In this document: in pieces, positions 4,844 to 6,985 of the stretch
How the letters are laid out: each line of letters starts with the position of its first letter
Numbering within the stretch: position 1 is the first letter of the stretch
Assembly: GCA_003559985.1 (NCBI GenBank)
Contig: PWJP01000122.1
Span: 1-6,985 of the forward strand
Length of the DNA stretch: 6,985 bases
Direction: 5' to 3'
From: Saprospirales bacterium
Lineage (GTDB): Bacteria; Bacteroidota; Bacteroidia; Chitinophagales; Saprospiraceae
Made by a program: the position numbers and the translations under genes
Notes under the pieces: generated by a model
The model's database searches: none
The model's input: only the letters and a program-made list of their open reading frames with translations
What the model was told of the DNA's origin: nothing

Positions 4844-5860
4844 ATGTTAGAAATGGCAGCACAAAAGAAAAAGTATCCTCCCGTCATTCTCCTTCATGGA
4901 GAGGAGTCCTTTTTGGTCAATAGAGAGATGGAAGAGATTGAGTCAAAAGCCATTGAACCCGGATTTGAGGATTTTAATAAATTTACCTTTTACGGAAAAG
5001 AGGCCGATCCGCTCGAAGTATTGAATCAGATTACCACCCGCCCTATGATGGGTGAGCCACAGTTGGTCCTGTTGAAGGATGCGGGCCAGTTCAAGGATTG
5101 GAACAAGTTGGAGCGACTCGTAAAAGAGCCCGTCGATTTCACCATTTTGGTGATTGTTCATCCGGGTGGCAAATTGGATGGTCGGTTAAAATTTGTAAAG
5201 GCCCTGAAAGAGCTGGAAAAAAAGGGGCAGGCAAAAATTTTCGAGGCCAAAAGGGTGTACGACAACAAAATCCCCGACTGGATAGTCTCCTACGTCCAGT
5301 CGCTTGGTTTGAGAATTGACCAAAAAGCGGCTATACTGATGTCGGAGTACCTTGGTACCAACCTGGAGAGCATCTCTAAAGAAATTGACAAGCTCCAAAT
5401 TCATCTCAAAGACTCAAAGGAAGTAACTGCCGGCCTGGTGGAAGAATACGTGGGAAGGACGCGGAAATTTACCGTTTTTGAACTGCAAAAGGCCCTATCC
5501 TCAGGGGATAAGAAGAAGGCGGCGCGTATCGCTTCGGTAATGTCCCAGGACCCCAAGTCCAATCCTATATATATGTTTACCGGTGCGCTACACAACTATT
5601 TTTCCCGAATCTACAGGGTGCACAGTTTGAAAACCAAAACCGACAAATCCGTAGCAAAGGCCCTGAATCTTCGGTACGATTTCTTTGGCAGGGAGTATCT
5701 GTCCGCTTCTAAGTATTTTAACCGTCCGCGGTGTGAGAAAGCATTCGAGATTCTGTATCGCTACGACCTTCAATCCAAGGGCATCGACAGCCCGCCCAGG
5801 TCTGAGGAAGCTCAACTCAGGGGCCTGGTCAGTGAATTGCTCCACATAATGCCCTCCTGA
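4844..5860 (+). CDS. holA: DNA polymerase III subunit delta (clamp loader)
   Basis: HolA is the subunit of the clamp-loader complex that opens the beta sliding clamp. The 338-residue length matches E. coli delta (343). Visible family features are YPPVILLHGEESFLVNREME at 11-30 (the AAA+-like start without a Walker A motif), TTRPMMGEPQLVLLKDA (64-80), and FTVFELQKALSSGDKKKA (209-226). The C-terminal collar region contains NPIYMFTGALHNYFSRI (240-256) and FEILYRYDLQSKGI (301-314). By position, the M68-M69 pair may correspond to the Leu-Phe pair of E. coli delta that contacts the clamp; this is inference. A second ATG at 4853 would give 335 residues, and neither start has a Shine-Dalgarno. TAACTTAG (4819-4826) is a one-mismatch -7 candidate with no clear -33. 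The next gene begins one base after its stop. Confidence 0.95.
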   Translation: MLEMAAQKKKYPPVILLHGEESFLVNREMEEIESKAIEPGFEDFNKFTFYGKEADPLEVLNQITTRPMMGEPQLVLLKDAGQFKDWNKLERLVKEPVDFTILVIVHPGGKLDGRLKFVKALKELEKKGQAKIFEAKRVYDNKIPDWIVSYVQSLGLRIDQKAAILMSEYLGTNLESISKEIDKLQIHLKDSKEVTAGLVEEYVGRTRKFTVFELQKALSSGDKKKAARIASVMSQDPKSNPIYMFTGALHNYFSRIYRVHSLKTKTDKSVAKALNLRYDFFGREYLSASKYFNRPRCEKAFEILYRYDLQSKGIDSPPRSEEAQLRGLVSELLHIMPS

Positions 5861-5861
5861 T

Positions 5862-6476
5862 ATGGCCGCTGTACTCATTGACAATTACGACTCTTTTACC
5901 CACATCCTCCGGCAGCTCATTGAAAAAGCAGCCGGAAGTAATATTCATATTGTAAAGAACGATCGGATTGACCATGCTCTTTTGGAAAAAGCTGAGCTGA
6001 TTATTTTGTCACCCGGTCCCGGCAAACCACAAGAAGCGGGTGAATTGATGCAAGTCATAGAAAAATACCATTTGTTGAAACCCATCCTGGGCATCTGCCT
6101 TGGGCATCAGGCACTGGGGATGTTTTTCGGAGCGGAATTGATTCAGCAAGATCAGGTGACCCATGGCATCGGTAGCATTCTTTCCATCAGCAGAGAAGTG
6201 AACTCACCGCTGAGCAAGCTGGATGAACCGGTTTGCGCTGGAAGATACCACAGTTGGATACTGAAAAAGGAAAGCTTTCCCGAATCACTGGCGATAACCG
6301 CTGAGGACGAAAAGGGACAGATTATGGCCTTTCAGCACAGGGAATTGCCCATTGTGGGGCTTCAGTTTCACCCGGAGTCCTATCTCTCTAATCAGGGTAC
6401 GAGAATTATCTCCAACTTTTTTCAGGGGGTAATGGCTCCGATTAATGGGGCAAATGAAGGGCATCTCCTGCAGTAG
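5862..6476 (+). CDS. pabA: Aminodeoxychorismate/anthranilate synthase glutamine amidotransferase subunit
   Basis: This is a class I glutamine amidotransferase that releases ammonia from glutamine for a chorismate-using partner, either PabB (p-aminobenzoate for folate) or TrpE (anthranilate for tryptophan). The 204 residues include DNYDSFT (7-13), the oxyanion-loop PGPGKP (51-56), and the nucleophile C79 in GICLGHQ (77-83). H170 and E172 in FHPES complete the catalytic triad, so it should be active. HGI (101-103) and AGRYHSW (126-132) are typical of the PabA/TrpG group. The last 14 or so residues form a variable tail. I favour pabA because no trp gene accompanies it, but sequence alone does not separate the two and some organisms use one protein for both. 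It starts one base after the holA stop and is probably transcribed with it. No partner synthase is in the window. Confidence 0.92.
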   Translation: MAAVLIDNYDSFTHILRQLIEKAAGSNIHIVKNDRIDHALLEKAELIILSPGPGKPQEAGELMQVIEKYHLLKPILGICLGHQALGMFFGAELIQQDQVTHGIGSILSISREVNSPLSKLDEPVCAGRYHSWILKKESFPESLAITAEDEKGQIMAFQHRELPIVGLQFHPESYLSNQGTRIISNFFQGVMAPINGANEGHLLQ

Positions 6477-6484
6477 CAGTAAAT

Positions 6485-6508
6485 TACAGGCTCAACTCCT
6501 GTGTTTTT
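6485..6508 (+). terminator. Short hairpin plus T5 after pabA
   Basis: ACAGG (6486-6490) pairs with CCTGT (6498-6502) across a seven-base loop. A T-G wobble (6485/6503) extends the stem to six pairs, and five Ts follow immediately. It begins eight bases after the pabA stop and sits between convergent genes, which suits an intrinsic terminator for the holA-pabA transcript. The stem is short, so readthrough is possible. On the minus strand only AATTT follows the stem, so it is less likely to serve the opposing gene. Confidence 0.55.
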
Positions 6509-6509
6509 C

Positions 6510-6962
6510 CTACAGGTACAAATCCATGTAGCCAAATTTGTCCGGGTGCTTTTCCATGAAATCCTCCAGGTACTTCTTTTTCAGGAGAAATAAGATGGTG
6601 CTTCCGAATACCCCTTTTTCCCTGAGCTTGATAAAACCAACTTTGAAGAGGTAGTAATCGCGGTATCCCAGTGCATCCACGGAGTCATAGCTGTACCTGG
6701 CTGTTTTAAAGTAGTTGGTGACAAAAATCCCTTTCTCACTCATTTCCACCCGGTGAAGCTGAAAAATCGTCAGGTAAATAATGAGCAGGGTGGCGATGTA
6801 AAACAACAGGTTTGAGTATTTTAGCCACTCCGACTGAAAGAGGTGCATGGTAGATGTGTCGGTAAAAAGCAGGACGAAGGTGAACAAGCCGTAAAAGGTC
6901 GTCCAAAAGGTAGGTATAAACAACTTTAATAAAAGCGTCAAATTGGATGAAACTCTATTCAT
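6510..6962 (-). CDS. Small membrane protein with two predicted spans and a C-terminal soluble domain
   Basis: I do not recognise a named family. The 150-residue protein has two hydrophobic segments (about 11-33 and 50-68), followed by a soluble part of about 80 residues. This part looks strand-rich (HRVEMSEKGIFVTNY, YSYDSVDALGY, LFKVGFIKLR, STILFLL) and ends in a helix near LEDFMEKHPD. Two membrane helices followed by a small beta domain recall bacterial PH-like membrane proteins, but this is only a resemblance. It has no signal peptidase site and presumably lies in the inner membrane. The ATG at 6962 leaves 23 bases to the window edge, so its promoter and upstream neighbour are not visible. 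It converges on pabA with 33 bases between the two stop codons. Confidence 0.8.
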   Translation of the reverse strand: MNRVSSNLTLLLKLFIPTFWTTFYGLFTFVLLFTDTSTMHLFQSEWLKYSNLLFYIATLLIIYLTIFQLHRVEMSEKGIFVTNYFKTARYSYDSVDALGYRDYYLFKVGFIKLREKGVFGSTILFLLKKKYLEDFMEKHPDKFGYMDLYL

Positions 6963-6985
6963 TGGGTTGTTTGTTTGTAAGTTGA

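Overview
The window looks like chromosomal DNA from a member of the Bacteroidota, possibly Saprospiria or a relative; the phylum is an inference and the class a guess. Two promoter-like sites match the Bacteroidota pattern TTTG-N21-TAnnTTTG (125-157 and 2321-2354, both minus strand) and a third shows the -7 half (4169-4176, plus strand). The larger genes lack obvious Shine-Dalgarno sequences, and some have A-rich stretches just before the ATG. Most of the content is housekeeping; I see no transposase, integrase, CRISPR array, rRNA or tRNA.

Layout. At the far left (about 26-157, minus strand) is a compact arrangement unlike the rest: a promoter match, a perfect GGAGG, a 23-codon reading frame, and a GC-rich hairpin followed by six Ts that overlaps the end of that frame. 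This is the most novel-looking element here. It may be a tiny peptide gene or a leader peptide/attenuator for a gene beyond the left edge. About 445 bases without a convincing gene follow (158-602). Two tandem class I-type polyphosphate kinase 2 genes (603-1376 and 1426-2280, minus) form an operon behind a promoter at 2321-2354. Further right, still on the minus strand, an uncharacterised acidic 194-residue protein (3356-3940) overlaps era (2469-3359) by the four bases ATGA.

After a 253-base divergent intergenic region the plus strand carries a NadR-type ribosylnicotinamide kinase-like P-loop protein (4194-4760), then holA, the DNA polymerase III delta subunit (4844-5860). Next, one base downstream, is a glutamine amidotransferase of the PabA/TrpG type (5862-6476). 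A small hairpin plus T5 at 6485-6508 probably ends that transcript. It converges on a minus-strand gene for a 150-residue protein with two predicted membrane spans (6510-6962).

How the genes relate. The tandem kinases would make nucleoside triphosphates from polyphosphate, Era matures the small ribosomal subunit, HolA loads the sliding clamp, the amidotransferase supplies ammonia for folate or tryptophan precursors, and the NadR-like protein salvages NAD precursors. They do not form one pathway; the informative links are the ATGA coupling of the unknown protein to era, the holA-pabA junction and the paired kinases.
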